The notes under the pieces: generated by a model | What the model saw: only the letters and a program-made list of their open reading frames with translations | Told to the model about the DNA's origin: nothing | Database searches by the model: none | Shown: positions 10,755 through 21,450 of the stretch, piece after piece | How positions within the stretch are numbered: position 1 is the first letter of the stretch | Layout: every line of letters starts with the position of its first letter | Made by a program: the position numbers and the translations under genes | Assembly (NCBI GenBank): GCA_029582155.1 | Contig: CM055901.1 | Location: 44,449,080-44,513,079 of the forward strand | Length of the DNA stretch: 64,000 nucleotides | Source of the DNA: Panopea generosa | Taxonomy: Eukaryota > Mollusca > Bivalvia > Adapedonta > Hiatellidae | Reading direction: 5' to 3'

Positions 10755-11405
10755 CCCCCTGTCGGTAGGGATTAGAATTTACCGACTGCTCGTTCCAAGC
10801 AGAGGGGTAAGATCCTCCCCGAAAAGGAACCCACCTGTTGACCGTGGGTGGCGACCCGTGCGGTTGGATGAAGGAGTCCTGGTGATTGAGCGCCGCAGGA
10901 ATCTGCGACGCAACATACCACTTTGGTCCGGATTTCAAGTCAAGACGGGAGGTCGGATAGGCCCGGTCTTGAACAATTGGTCTGTCATGATATTTTTCTT
11001 GGATTATATTTTATCATGTATCATCCTTTCTCCATTATTTCATCCCCATTGAAATTTTCCATTCTCATTTATTTGTCAATATTATTTTTCTATGATTAAA
11101 TATTTTAGTAATCTTACTCTCAAATCCTTGAAAACTGTCATGGCTTATTGGTTAATCTCGTAAAGTGAAATACTGTATGGTTATACGAATGCCATTTTTA
11201 GATGGATGTTGGTGCGGTTCTTGTCTTGTCGGGACTTGAATTTACATCCATCGGGTGGTATATGGGATCTGATGTCATTACTTTGATGGAGTATATTGTT
11301 CACATATTCTTGGCATCATGTCTGTCGGATATCCACAGCATTTGTCCCCTTAAGGACTCCGAGGCGGGTGAGAAACGTGGACAACGAACCAAACACAAAC
11401 TCATT
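10755..11405 (+). promoter_or_regulatory. 5' UTR / internal promoter region of the I-clade LINE
   Basis: About 650 bp from the insertion point to the likely ORF1 start. The first 220 bp are distinctly more GC-rich than the surroundings ('ctgtcggtaggg', 'ttgaccgtgggtggcgacccgtgcgg'), as expected of an internal pol II promoter that must travel with the element. An upstream in-frame ATG at 11202 would add 68 residues, but that stretch is not conserved-looking, so I place the ORF1 start at 11406. Promoter activity is inferred from the family. Confidence 0.55.
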
Positions 11406-12863
11406 ATGGCTTCCAAAAAAAGACACCAAAGCAATACTACTAATCGACCTTTACCTGCTCAGTTAGTTCTGAAGCGTGCTCGGCGCGATTTGGCAGAAAC
11501 TGAATCAGATGACGATTTAATTCAATTGAACTGGCCACGATTTTTGAAAATTGCATCTACAGATGAATCTCGATCCGTTACCAAACTTTCGCATTTTGCA
11601 ATTCACAAGCAAATACTTGGTATTACTGGTGAGCCGCGAGAGGTGAAAAAATTAAAATTAAATACAATTCTTGTTGAATGTGTAAAAAAAATGTCATTCA
11701 GACAATTTGTTTTCAAGCAAAGTATTTGTAGTTATACCAGTGGAAGTTCGTCCACACGTCACACTCAATTCCTCCAACTGGAACATTGTACTTTTGAGGA
11801 GATGAGTGTGAACCTGAAACCACAGGGGGTCTCAGAGGTGACTCGAATCACTACCAGGAAGGATGGCAATACCAGACAAACAAACACCTTCATTTTAACT
11901 TTTAATACTCCAAGTCTTCCTTAAACAGTAAAGATCGGATATCTGTCTTTACCTGTTGACCTATTCATCCAAAATCCACTCCGATGCTTTAATTGTCAGC
12001 AGTTAGGACATCACCGAGAAAGATGTAGACGAGATGCTGTGTGTGCTCGATGTGGTGAAGTAGGGCACACAGACCTCTCGTCTTGCTCAAAACCCGCCCG
12101 TTGCGTTAATTGCAGAGGGAACCACGGGGGCTTTCTAGCGAGACTGTCCAAAATGGAAATACGAAAGAGAAATTCAAAAAATTAAATTAGAAAAAAAGAT
12201 TTCATTCCTGAAGCAAGACGTCTTGTTGAAAGCCAGTCTCCAACTACTCCATCAGGTAAATAATATACTGATATAAGTAGAATTGTTGAGAAAAAATCAA
12301 CCAGATGTATTGAAGTTCAGACGGACATTACCTGGTTAACTGAAAATCCGAAACCTTATAACTCTGTCATTCCTGGTACGTCTCGAGTCACATCTGAGAC
12401 TCAGACGATCTCAACTGTTAAACCTGTTCTGAAACCTAAGCCTGCCAGTAAAACTAATAAACAACAGACGGTTTCTAAAACTGATCAGAAAACGTCAAAA
12501 TCGGTGAACTCGGGGAATGTTCCGAGTTCACCAAAAGCGTCGAGCTCTGGTAGTGCCAAGAGCTCGTCTTGTGCGAGCTCTGGTAATATCAGGAGCTCGT
12601 CTTCTGTGAGCTTTGGTAGTGGCAAGAGCCCGTCTTCTGTGAACACTGTTGTTACCAAGAGTTCCCCGCGCAAGGCTGGAAAAATAAATATGGCCGCTGC
12701 TAAATTGTGTGCTCCAGGGAGACAACCGGAAGAGTCTGACGACTCTATACGGTTGCACAATAAATTTTCACACCTTGATATGGAGACCGATGAGGCACCA
12801 TCGGATTCCACCAAGGTCGTAAAAACGAAAGCCCCTATAGATACTTTACTTCCACCTAAATGA
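11406..12863 (+). pseudogene. LINE ORF1 (gag-like, three CCHC zinc knuckles), broken
   Basis: ORF1 proteins of I elements coat the RNA and assist target-primed reverse transcription. The chosen start gives MASKKRHQSNTTNRP. A gag-like domain follows to about 11900, a stop at 11922-11924 is read through in the same frame, and then the knuckles appear: CFNCQQLGHHRERC (near 11998), CARCGEVGHTDLSSC (near 12044) and CVNCRGNHG (near 12105). A frameshift and a TAG at 12136-12138 (probably once Ser) break the third knuckle, and another shift lies near 12207. The C-terminal third (12504-12863) is open and Ser-rich with repeated SSGSAKSS-type runs. The stop TGA at 12861-12863 overlaps the ORF2 ATG at 12860 as ATGA, suggesting termination-reinitiation coupling. 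Confidence 0.8.
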
Positions 12864-13546
12864 ACGATTCAAATTCAAATAAAATAATACAATGGAATTG
12901 TCGAGGTTTAAAACCGAATTATGATGAGATTAGTCTACTTTTAAATGAACATAACCCTATTGCATTTTGTCTTCATGAAACGTTATTGAAGTCAAATGAT
13001 AAAACTACTTTTAAACAGTATTCTTTATATAATACAATTTGTGATACAGGTGAAAAAGCAACTGGTGGCTTGTCTATTCTTGTCAATAGAAACGTCCCGC
13101 ACAGCACTATTGCATTAGACACTAATATGCAAGCAGTTGCAGTTAGTGTTACAATGCATAGAGTTATTACAATTTGCTCTTTATATTTACCACTAAGTGC
13201 AACCCTTGATCCGGACGATCTTGATAAACTCATTGCACAATTGCCATCACCTTTTATGCTTTTGGGGGATTTTAATGCCCTCAATTACATATGGGGTCGT
13301 AAAAAAATTAATGATAAAGGTAATAAGTTTTTAAATCTTTTAAATCAAAATAACCTATGTCTTTATAATGACAATAAATCTCATACATATTTACATCCAG
13401 CTTCAGGATCGAAAACTTCCATCAATTTATCAGTTTGTCAGTTTGTGAACCATCACTTTTGTTGGATTTTTCATGGAGTGTTGGTGACGACCTCTGCGGG
13501 AGTGACCATTATCCAATATTTCTTGAAAATATCGGACCTCCACTTC
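12860..13546 (+). pseudogene. LINE ORF2 part 1: APE endonuclease domain
   Basis: The endonuclease nicks target DNA to prime reverse transcription. From the ATG overlapping the ORF1 stop, the frame shows IIQWNCRGLKP (N of the QWNCRG motif) and HETLL where QET/SET is usual. It then shows TGGLSILVNR and LLGDFNALNYIWG (catalytic GDFNA, 13266-13280). A frameshift near 13435 moves the catalytic SDHYPI (13501-13518) into another frame. The usual family length of the domain (about 220 residues) is preserved. Immediately after, at TTAA 13547-13550, a foldback element is inserted. Confidence 0.82.
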
Positions 13547-14045
13547 TTAAAGCAACACATCCACGTTTGAACTTTTAAAAAAAAAAATTAATTGAGTTAT
13601 GAGCACATTTCCCATACAAACATATGATCAATTAGCTGTATATGAGCATATAAACACAATCCCGAACAAAATGATGCCCAAATTATAATGCGTGACTAAC
13701 ACTTTATAAAACAAGCGTGTAAATCACCCGAGTCAAAAAAAATTGTCAAAATGACTTTCAAGGCAGGTAAAGTACATTACACACTAACACGTGAAGTTTT
13801 TAAATACGACTCGCATAATTCAATTTGAAGCAAAGTTGGAATCCTCGGCAATTTAAAAATAATTTATAAAGCGTTTGTCACGCTTTATAATTTGAACATC
13901 TTTTTTTTATAATTCTAAAACGTTCTGGATAGTGTTTGTTAGCACATATACAGCTCACTGACCATATATTTATGTATGGGAAATGTGCTCACAACTCAAA
14001 TGAAATTTTTTTTAAAAAAGTTTAAACGTGGATGTGTTGCTTTAA
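13547..14045. mobile_element. 491-bp foldback MITE with TTAA target-site duplication
   Basis: A non-autonomous DNA transposon inside LINE ORF2. TTAA at 13547-13550 is repeated at 14042-14045. The body 13551-14041 begins AGCAACACATCCACGTTT and ends with its inverse, and the inverted arms continue. 13551-13617 pairs with 13975-14041 with few mismatches, and weaker pairing runs on to about 150-170 bp per arm ('agctgtatatgagcat' against 'gtgctaacaaac...agctgtatatgtgc' read inversely). TTAA duplications are used by piggyBac and Sola3 families. The termini lack piggyBac's usual CCC start, so the family is open. There is no coding capacity. Removing it and one TTAA brings LINE ORF2 back together. 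Confidence 0.82.
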
Positions 14046-16980
14046 ATAGAAAACAACGATGGAAACTTCGCAAAGCAGATTGGCATATGTTCCAATCTCT
14101 CTGCGAGGAACAGTTGAAACCTGATGTATTAAACAATAAAGATGATCCTGCTGGTCAGTTTTCATCAATATTATACAGTATAGCAGAAAACTATATTCCA
14201 AAAACCTCGACAAATCCAAAACGCCCTCAAAAACCATGGTAAAATGATGACTGCAAGCAGAATGCAGTCAGAAATCGTAAAAAAGTATTAAGTCAATTTA
14301 ATTTACGACCTAGACAACAACATTTAGACAATTTTAAAGTGTTTCGTGGAAAAGCAAGACGTACTCTTAAGGAGAGTAAGAGAAAGTCCTGGAGAGATTA
14401 CGTTTCTAGGCTAATTCTCGTACTTCCCTTAAGAGGGCGTGGGACATGATCCGTAAAATTATCGGTAAGGATACTCCAGATTGCGTTAACCACTTAAAAA
14501 CTGGAAATCATACTGCCACATCGACCAAAGACATCGTTAATACTTTGGCAGATACTTTTTCATACTATTCATCTCTAACTAATTGCAACTCAAAATTTTT
14601 AAAACATAAACAGCAGCATGAAAAACAGAAATCAAATAATTCAGAAAAGTATAATAAGAAATTTTCTTTGAGTGAATTGAAAAATTCCTTAAAGAAGGCA
14701 CATGATACATCAGCTGGTCTTTATGATAACCATTATCAACTTTTAAAACATTTATCCGAATCGTCCTTATCAATTCTACTTGATATATTTAACTCTGTTT
14801 GGGTGACTGAAAACTTCCCCGAGTCTTGGAGGGAGGCTATCGTTATACCAGTACCCAAATCAGGGAAATATAACACGGATCCAATTAATTACCGTCCAGT
14901 TGCTTTGACAAGTTGTGTTTGTAAAACCATGGAACGTATGATTAATGGTCGCCTCGTTTGGTTCTTGGGATCCAACAACTTAATTTCTAAGTATCAAAGT
15001 GGATTCCGACGCCAAAGAGGCACAATATACCATTTAGTTAGATTTGAATCGTTTGTTAGGGAGGCTTTCATCAAGAAAGAACATTTAGTCGCTGTATTTT
15101 TTGACTTAGAGAAAGTCTACGACACCACGTGGAAGTATGGCATTATGAAAGATCTTCATAATATGGGCCTTTGTGACCGTTTAGCTATATTTATTTTAAA
15201 CTTTTTAGATGATAGACAGTTTCAAGTCCGGATGAGAACAACCCTCTCAGATGTTCACAAACAGGAGATGGACGTCCCACAAGGCAGTATTCTGTCTGTC
15301 ACACTTTTTAATATTAAACATTAATAATATTGTTAAGAGCATAAATCCTGGTGTGGATTGCTCTTTATATGTTGACGATTTTGTAATTTGTTACAGTTCA
15401 AAAATATGAAAACTATTGAAATGCAACTGCAACAATGACTTAATAAACTTCAGACTTGGTCTGATGAAAACGGTTTTAAATTGTCCAAGTATAAAACAAA
15501 TTGTATGCATTTTTGTCAACTACGTAAACATCACGATGAATCCAATCTAACTTTAGATGGGACACCTATACCTGTTGTTGAGGAAACAAATTTTTTATGT
15601 CTTATTTTTGACCGTAAACTTACATTTATTCCTCATCTTAAATATCTTAAGATGAAGTGTAATAAAGCACTAAATTTATTAAAAGTTGTTGCCAATACTA
15701 ATTGGGGTGCAGATCGTAAAGTCTTACTTAGACTTTACAGATCTCTAATCAGATCAAAATTTGACTACGGCTCTATAGTATATGGATCAGCTCGCAAGTC
15801 TTACTTAGCGATGCTTGATGCTATACACAACCAAGGACTACGACTCGCCCTTGGTGCCTTTCGTGCGTCCCCAGCCGACAGTCTTTATGTAGAGGCAAAT
15901 GAACCATCATTTTATTTAAGACGTGAAAAATCTTATTTTTGACCCCAATTATGAAACTCTCTTTGATAAAAAACCTAAAGCTATTCGAACTTTTGGTCTC
16001 CGGATCAAACCGAAACTCACCGAAGCCAAAATTGATCTTAATTTAATTGCTAAGTACAAAGTGTCACAAATACCACCATGGACATTTGAAAAGACAAAAA
16101 TCATTTTTAAACTTTGTAAAGACAAAAAATCTGAAACAGACTCCACTATCTTCCAAAGTAAGTTTAATGAAGTCAAATCGTCTTACAATCAATATTGTCA
16201 AATATATACAGATGGTTTTAAACATCGAGACACCGTGGCTGCAGCTGCTGTTACAGGACAGCACACCTCAAAGAGCCGTTTACCAAACGGAGCCTCCATC
16301 TTTTCAGCTGAACTTAAAGCCATTGATTTGGCACTGAACTACATTAATCAATCTGATAAAAAACAGTTTATTATATTTTCTGATTCACTTTCATCTCTTC
16401 AAGCCACAGATGGCATGAACGATGATAATCCTCTTGTTCTTCAAATTTTTTAATAAATACAATATACTATGTAAAGAAAATACTATTGTCTCTGCTGGCT
16501 TCCTGGTCACACAGGAATTAGTGGAAATGATAAAACTGATAAGGCTGCGAAAGCTTGAATATTTCATATTTTAAATTACCTTTTACAGATTTTAAATGTA
16601 ATATTAATAAATATACTTTTAGTTCATGGCAGTCCTCTTGGGATCTTGCCATACATAATAAAGTACATTATATCAAACCAAAACTTGGCGAATGGCATCC
16701 TAGCAATAGGGTTATTCGTCAAGAAGAAGCTATTTTAGCTCGGTGCAGAATAGGGCATACCAGCTGTACCCATTCATATCCTTTAAGCGTGAAGCTGTCC
16801 CAGAGTGTGTGTCCTGTTTTGCACCGCTTACTGTTAAGCATATACTTATCGACTGTGTTGACTTTGCTCCAATGAGATCGAAGTACTACAGGGTCGATAG
16901 TATGAAAGATTTTTTTGATAAAGTTAATGTAACCAGTGTATTTGCCTTTTTAAAAGCAGTTAAACTGTTTAAGTATTTTT
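14046..16980 (+). pseudogene. LINE ORF2 part 2: reverse transcriptase, RNase H and C-terminal knuckle
   Basis: The frame resumes as NRKQRWKLRKADWHMF. RT blocks follow: AIVIPVPKSGK, NYRPVALTSCVCKTMERMI (near 14887-14943), FFDLEKVYDTTW (15098-15133; usually EKAYDTTW), VPQGSILS (near 15274-15297) and the catalytic YVDD (15368-15379). Thumb region WGADRKVLLRLYRS lies near 15703. RNase H reads IYTDGFK (near 16204; usually TDGSK), FSAELKAIDLAL and FSDSLSSLQA, then WLPGHTGISGND (16497-16532) in another frame. The end carries C-x2-C...HIL-x-D-C (near 16818-16860) and stops at 16980-16982. Lesions include a stop at 14240, frameshifts near 14411, 15310, 15930, 16452 and 16790, and a stop near 15437. 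Confidence 0.85.
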
Positions 16981-16982
16981 AG

Positions 16983-17267
16983 TTTAAAACCCGTTGACGG
17001 GTTAAATGACTTAGTTTATCGTTAATTTCCCTGTATTTAATTGAGTTTTTTCTTTATTTATTTGTAAATTATTTCATTTATTTATTTGTAAATAGTTTTA
17101 ATAAATTTTAACCATATTTATTTAATATAATTATTTTTGACATCACATTCATTAACCTTTACAGGTACAAAATGACCTATTTATGTGTCGACGTGGCGTA
17201 AAACACCATTCATTCATTCATTCATTCATTCATTCATTCATTCATTCATTCATTCATTCATTCATTC
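16983..17267 (+). other. 3' UTR and (CATT)n tail of the I-clade LINE
   Basis: About 220 bp of AT-rich 3' UTR end in 'tgtgtcgacgtggcgtaaaacac', then about 15 copies of CATT (17207-17267). LINEs of this clade end in short tandem repeats rather than poly(A), and the 'gcgtaaaacac' terminus is shared by several molluscan LINEs and SINEs. Confidence 0.8.
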
Positions 17268-17278
17268 AACGATTTCTC
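17268..17278. repeat. Right target-site duplication of the I-clade LINE
   Basis: AACGATTTCTC, identical to 10744-10754. Confidence 0.85.
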
Positions 17279-17382
17279 TTGGAAGTCTTGACCTGAGCAG
17301 TAATTCGAGTTTAATAAACTGCATATTGATTGATGGAAAATATTTCATTTTCAGACATTTCCAAAGTTCAACAATTTTATAA
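17279..17382 (+). pseudogene. L1/Tx1-like LINE ORF2, last ~35 codons, resumed after the insertion
   Basis: Joining 10743/10754 to 17279 continues the same reading frame (one TAA at 10742-10744) into LGSLDLSSNSSLINCILID and then a 'GKYFIFRHF' block, which fits the 'N.IILLGKYYIY' C-terminus of L1/Tx1-type ORF2. The stop is at 17380-17382. This independently confirms that the 6.5-kb LINE is a clean insertion into an older LINE. Confidence 0.65.
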
Positions 17383-17754
17383 AATACATGTACATCAGAC
17401 TCTGCTGTAATTGAAACATTTTCGTTGTGCGACATCTAAATATCCATTTACGAACAAATTTGATGACGCGCATAACGGTTGAAAAGGAAGTAAATTAGTG
17501 AACACATCAATGGTATTTCCTACCATTTATTTTTCAATTACTCAAGTTTATTTTATCTTCGTGTAATTGATCTCTTTGTTTTGTTATAAGTACACGACTG
17601 AAAAAAACCCATCAACGTTCTGTTTGGAGAGTGGCAAGCCAAGATCTTTTGGAAACTTTACGCCAAATGAAATATCGAGTAAATAAAAAAACATTTATCT
17701 GAGGTCAGACATTCACCATGTAACTGAATCGTGACACTGCCTACTTGAATATAA
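17383..17754. other. Anonymous non-coding spacer
   Basis: I see no gene, repeat or structured element here. It separates the nested LINEs from the 113-bp satellite. Confidence 0.5.
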
Positions 17755-19227
17755 ACCAATTGACATTGAGGCCCGTCAGCGGCAGTGTAAGTTACTTTTC
17801 TCAGGTCATAAAAATAATAAATACTATTAAGCAAACGGTAAAGTTATCACACCTCTCATACTACAACATTGACATGGAGGCCCGTCAGCGGCAGTGTAAG
17901 TTACTTTTCTCAGGTGATAAATATAATATAATACATGCATTTAGCAAACGGTAAAGTTATCACACCTCTCATACTACAACATTGACATGGAGGCCCGTCA
18001 GCGGCAGTGTAAGTTACTTTTCTCAGGTGATAAATATAATATAAAACATGTATTAAGCAAACGGTAAAGTTATCACACCTCTCATACTACAACATTGACA
18101 TGGAGGCCCGTCAGCGGCAGTGTAAGTTACTTTTCTCAGGTGATAAATATAATATAATACATGTATTAAGCAAACGGTAAAGTTATCACACCTCTCATAC
18201 TACAGCATTGACATGGAAGCCCGTCAGCGGCAGTGTAAGTTACTTTTCTCAGGTTATAAATATAATATAATACATGTATTAAGCAAACGGTAAAGTAATC
18301 ACACCTCTCATACTACAACATTGACATGGAGGCCCGTCAGCGGCAGTGTAAGTTACTTTTCTCAGGTGATAAATATAATATAATACATGCATTAAGCAAA
18401 CGGTAAAGTTATCACGCCTCTCATACTACAACATTGACATGGAGGCCCGTCAGCGGCAGTGTAAGTTACTTTTCTCAGGTGATAAATATAATATACTACA
18501 TGTATTAAACAAACGGTAAAGTTATCACGCCTCTCATACTACAACATTGACATGGAGGCCCGTCAGCGGCAGTGTAAGATACTTTTTTCAGGTCATTAAT
18601 ATAATATAATACATGTATTAAGCAAACGGTAAAGTTATCACACCTCTCATACTACAACATTGACATGAAGGCCCGTTAGCGGCAGTGTAAGTTACTTTTC
18701 TCAGGTGATAAATATAATATAATACATGTATTAAGCAAACGGTAAAGTTACCACACCTCTCATACTACAACATTGACATGGAGGCCCGTCAGCGGCAGTG
18801 TAACTTCCTTGTTTCAGGTCATTAATATAATATAATACATGTATTAAGCAAACGGTAAAGTTATCACACCTCTCATACTACAACATTGACATGGAGGCCC
18901 GTCAGCGGCAGTGTAAGTTACTTTTCTCAGGTGATAAATATAATATAATACATGTATTAAGCAAACGGTAAAGTTATCACACCTCTCATACTACAACATT
19001 GACATGGAGGCCCGTCAGCGGCTGTGTAAGTTACTTTTTTCAGGTCATTAATATTATATAATACATGTATTAAGCAAGTGGTAAAGTTATCACACCTCTC
19101 ATACTACAGCATTGACATGGAGGCCCGTCAGCGGCAGTGTAAGTTACTTTTCTCAGGTTATAAATATAATATAATACATGTATTAAGCAAACGGTATTAA
19201 GTTATCACGCCTCTCATACTACAACAT
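17755..19227. repeat. 113-bp satellite array, about 13 copies
   Basis: The consensus unit begins TTGACATGGAGGCCCGTCAG, continues through 'ttacttttctcaggtgataaa', 'acatgtattaagcaaacgg' and 'gttatcacacctctcatact', and repeats every 113 bp. Copies are highly similar (mostly single substitutions; 'gtgataaata' alternates with 'gtcattaata' and 'gttataaata'). The first copy at 17755 is the most diverged and the last fades at 'tactacaacatgctac'. Within each unit TTATCACACCT and AGGTGATAA form an imperfect inverted pair. There is no credible coding function; the 69-residue open frame at 17745-17954 is a by-product. Confidence 0.95.
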
Positions 19228-20585
19228 GCTACAATCAAATATATTCCAATATAAATGGACAGAACAAATTAAGAATAATTCAAACTTGACTGGAAGTTCC
19301 GATGTATGGATCAATCAACAACAAACAACGAAAGGACAGATATATAAGCTAGCAAAACAAAAGCTGACGCACTCCATTACACAGACGTGAGATTAAGATA
19401 CCCATATATGGTCAATGAATTGAACTAACAGCCATATCCGACATTGCCTTTTTTCCATTTAAATAGTGAGGACTAGGTCAATGCCTTTCCCTACAGAGTT
19501 TATTCGTTGAAGCTTAGAAAACGCAAGAATGGCAAGATTTTTGCCGAACGTAATAAAACTTTTTAAAGAAAGACACTAATCTTGTATTCTGTTTATCCTG
19601 TTGAATAAGTAATTATTTTTATCAAACAGAGATTAAAGACATAAAACTAGCAGACCTAAAATTTAATTAGAGAATAACAATCAAGCTTGTTTAGATTATT
19701 TGTTACATATTCTAATAAATGATTAAACAAATGAAAAATAATATTTGTTTGTTGCCATATTGAAACGTCACAATCACGTATTAAAAACACGGGTTTCGCC
19801 GCATGGAGGTCGCCATTGCTTTTCAAAACAGTGGATTATGGGAATGTACAAATCGTACTTGATACTAAAACTCGGCAATGTTCCGGCTGACCCGACCATT
19901 CTCCGGCTTGAAAAAAAATGCAAATGCGGTGTGTGAAATAATTAATTGTGACATTTTAATGCACTAACTGAAATCACTATGCATTGCACTTTGCATATTG
20001 AATAAGGAAATATTTCGATACAAAAATATATAAAATTATACAAGTATCAGCAATACCTAACTGTTTAAAGGCATGTGTATAAAAATATTTTATCGTTATA
20101 TATTTTTGTACCACACAAACATATACAGCCACTTAAGCGCTGAAACTCTATCCAATGGCTCTAGCCGACTAAACAAAACTGTTCGACATTACTGTACACT
20201 ACCCTATCTTTAAATGGGGATTGTTATGTTTTAAAACTCATGTTGTTTCACAATGTATCTACGAGTGATGTCACCTGAGTAACGATAAAGATACGGATAC
20301 TGATTATCGAACAGATAATATCTTATAATAAACATAGGATGAAACTTACCTAGTGATAACAATTGTCACGTTTTCATCCGATCTTTTGTTTGCTTGAGCA
20401 GTTAATAATAACTCATTTATATTGCAATGTGAGCATGCATCTCTCTAAGATATGGACGCTAATTGATTTTAGGCACTCAAAGTAGAAACTGTTTGAGAAC
20501 TGAATTGCAATATGCGCATAGATGAAATACAAAAATTCACAAAAATGCGACATTGTCATGTTTATATAATTTCATTGTCTTTCAG
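19228..20585. other. Non-coding spacer after the satellite
   Basis: No recognised gene. The first 150 bp (19228-19385) stay open in one frame ('FQYKWTEQIKNNSNL') and could be a worn LINE tail, but I cannot place it. The rest is AT-rich and featureless; the 63-codon open frame at 19745-19936 does not look coding. Confidence 0.4.
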
Positions 20586-20726
20586 TTTGGCAATACAATT
20601 ATTGAAACTAACGTTCAAGTACTTCGTCAAGCGCTTGTTCAAGAGTGGAACCACATACCAAAAGTCCAGATTTCAAATATTACCTATTCAATGAGAAGTC
20701 GCTGTCGTGCGTGTACCAATGCGTAA
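20586..20726 (+). pseudogene. Tc1/mariner transposase, C-terminal fragment
   Basis: The frame from 20586 reads FGNTIIETNVQVLRQALVQE, then WNHIPKVQISNITYSMRSRC and RACTNA before a stop at 20724. 'LRQALVQEWN.IP...I......SMR.RC.AC..A' is the standard end of Tc1-like DDE_3 transposases, just after the catalytic Glu region. Only about 46 of some 340 residues remain; the catalytic DDE residues are missing and no inverted terminal repeat is visible. A different frame (20512-20694) is its shadow. It is preceded by 'tctttcag', probably by chance. Confidence 0.7.
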
Positions 20727-21156
20727 GGATACTATACAAGAATGTGATTTTGTGAATTTAGATAATGGGAGTTGTATGTTTCGAATCAATAAAAAAGAAG
20801 TGATATTTACAATCGATTTTGATCAAACTCTTCAGGAAAGGCAGAAAATAAATTTTGAAAAAATCGATGTTTTATTGCCGTTTATCCGAGTGGTGCGTTC
20901 TAAAAGTCTTCCGGTGTAGAATAGAAATACATCATGAATTTGATCATGTTACCATTCACTGTGACTTTATTACTTATCCAATACAGAAATGTGACAACAA
21001 TTTTAATTTGCAAGAAATTTTGGATGCATTCTACATAACTGCCCAAGAAATGTTAATAACTATATTGCATTTTAACCAAATGCTACAAAATGTATCTAAG
21101 CAATTTTCAAACAATAAAAACTATCTTCTTTATTTAGAAAACGTGACATTCCACTA
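20707..21156 (+). other. Two overlapping open frames of unknown nature
   Basis: 20707-20919 (70 codons) and 20855-21157 (100 codons) overlap in different frames and together give a run of 450 bp with few stops. They include a stretch 'CMFRINKKEVIFTIDFDQTL' and a later 'HHEFDHVTIHCDFITYP'. Composition is more protein-like than in the neighbouring spacer, so this may be a frameshifted pseudogene or part of the transposon above. I recognise no domain. No splice-site or promoter context supports a live gene. Confidence 0.25.
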
Positions 21157-21450
21157 AACATGTGGATCAACTGCAGACGAGGTGGAATGGATATCAAACA
21201 GCGATATAGAACAACACCAAACTCCTCAAATAACTTGCAGTATAACATATTTCTTTCACTGTTACTCTTTATACAGTATAGTAGAACATGTTCAACATTA
21301 ATAACATTAACAATATAGCACTTAGGGCATGTTTACTCATATAGTTTACTGAATAACTTGCATATCAACTTTATTGCTATGGTACATTGTGATGAACATT
21401 TTCTATCTACTGAGGATAATTTCAAAATGTCACACAAGTGTAAATTATAA

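Larger units (their letters stand above)
10755..17267 (+). mobile_element. I-clade (Nimbus-like) LINE, near full length, inactive
   Basis: A 6.5-kb non-LTR retrotransposon with a 5' UTR, ORF1 with three CCHC knuckles, and ORF2 with APE endonuclease, reverse transcriptase, RNase H and a C-terminal Cys/His knuckle. A short 3' UTR ends 'gtggcgtaaaacac' plus a (CATT)n tail of about 60 bp. It is bounded by an 11-bp target-site duplication. RNase H after the RT, together with the three-knuckle ORF1, places it in the I superfamily; the 3' end style fits molluscan Nimbus-like elements. ORF2 is interrupted by a TTAA-flanked foldback element at 13551-14041. Both ORFs carry multiple stops and frameshifts, so it is dead, though the ends and duplication are intact. 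Confidence 0.88.

Noticed and set aside
12485-12814. Minus-strand 109-codon gene
   Set aside because: Antisense shadow of the Ser-rich end of LINE ORF1.
17185-17278. Start of an ORF at 17185
   Set aside because: The ORF begins in the LINE 3' UTR and CATT tail ('FIHSFIHS'); only the part after 17279 belongs to the older LINE.
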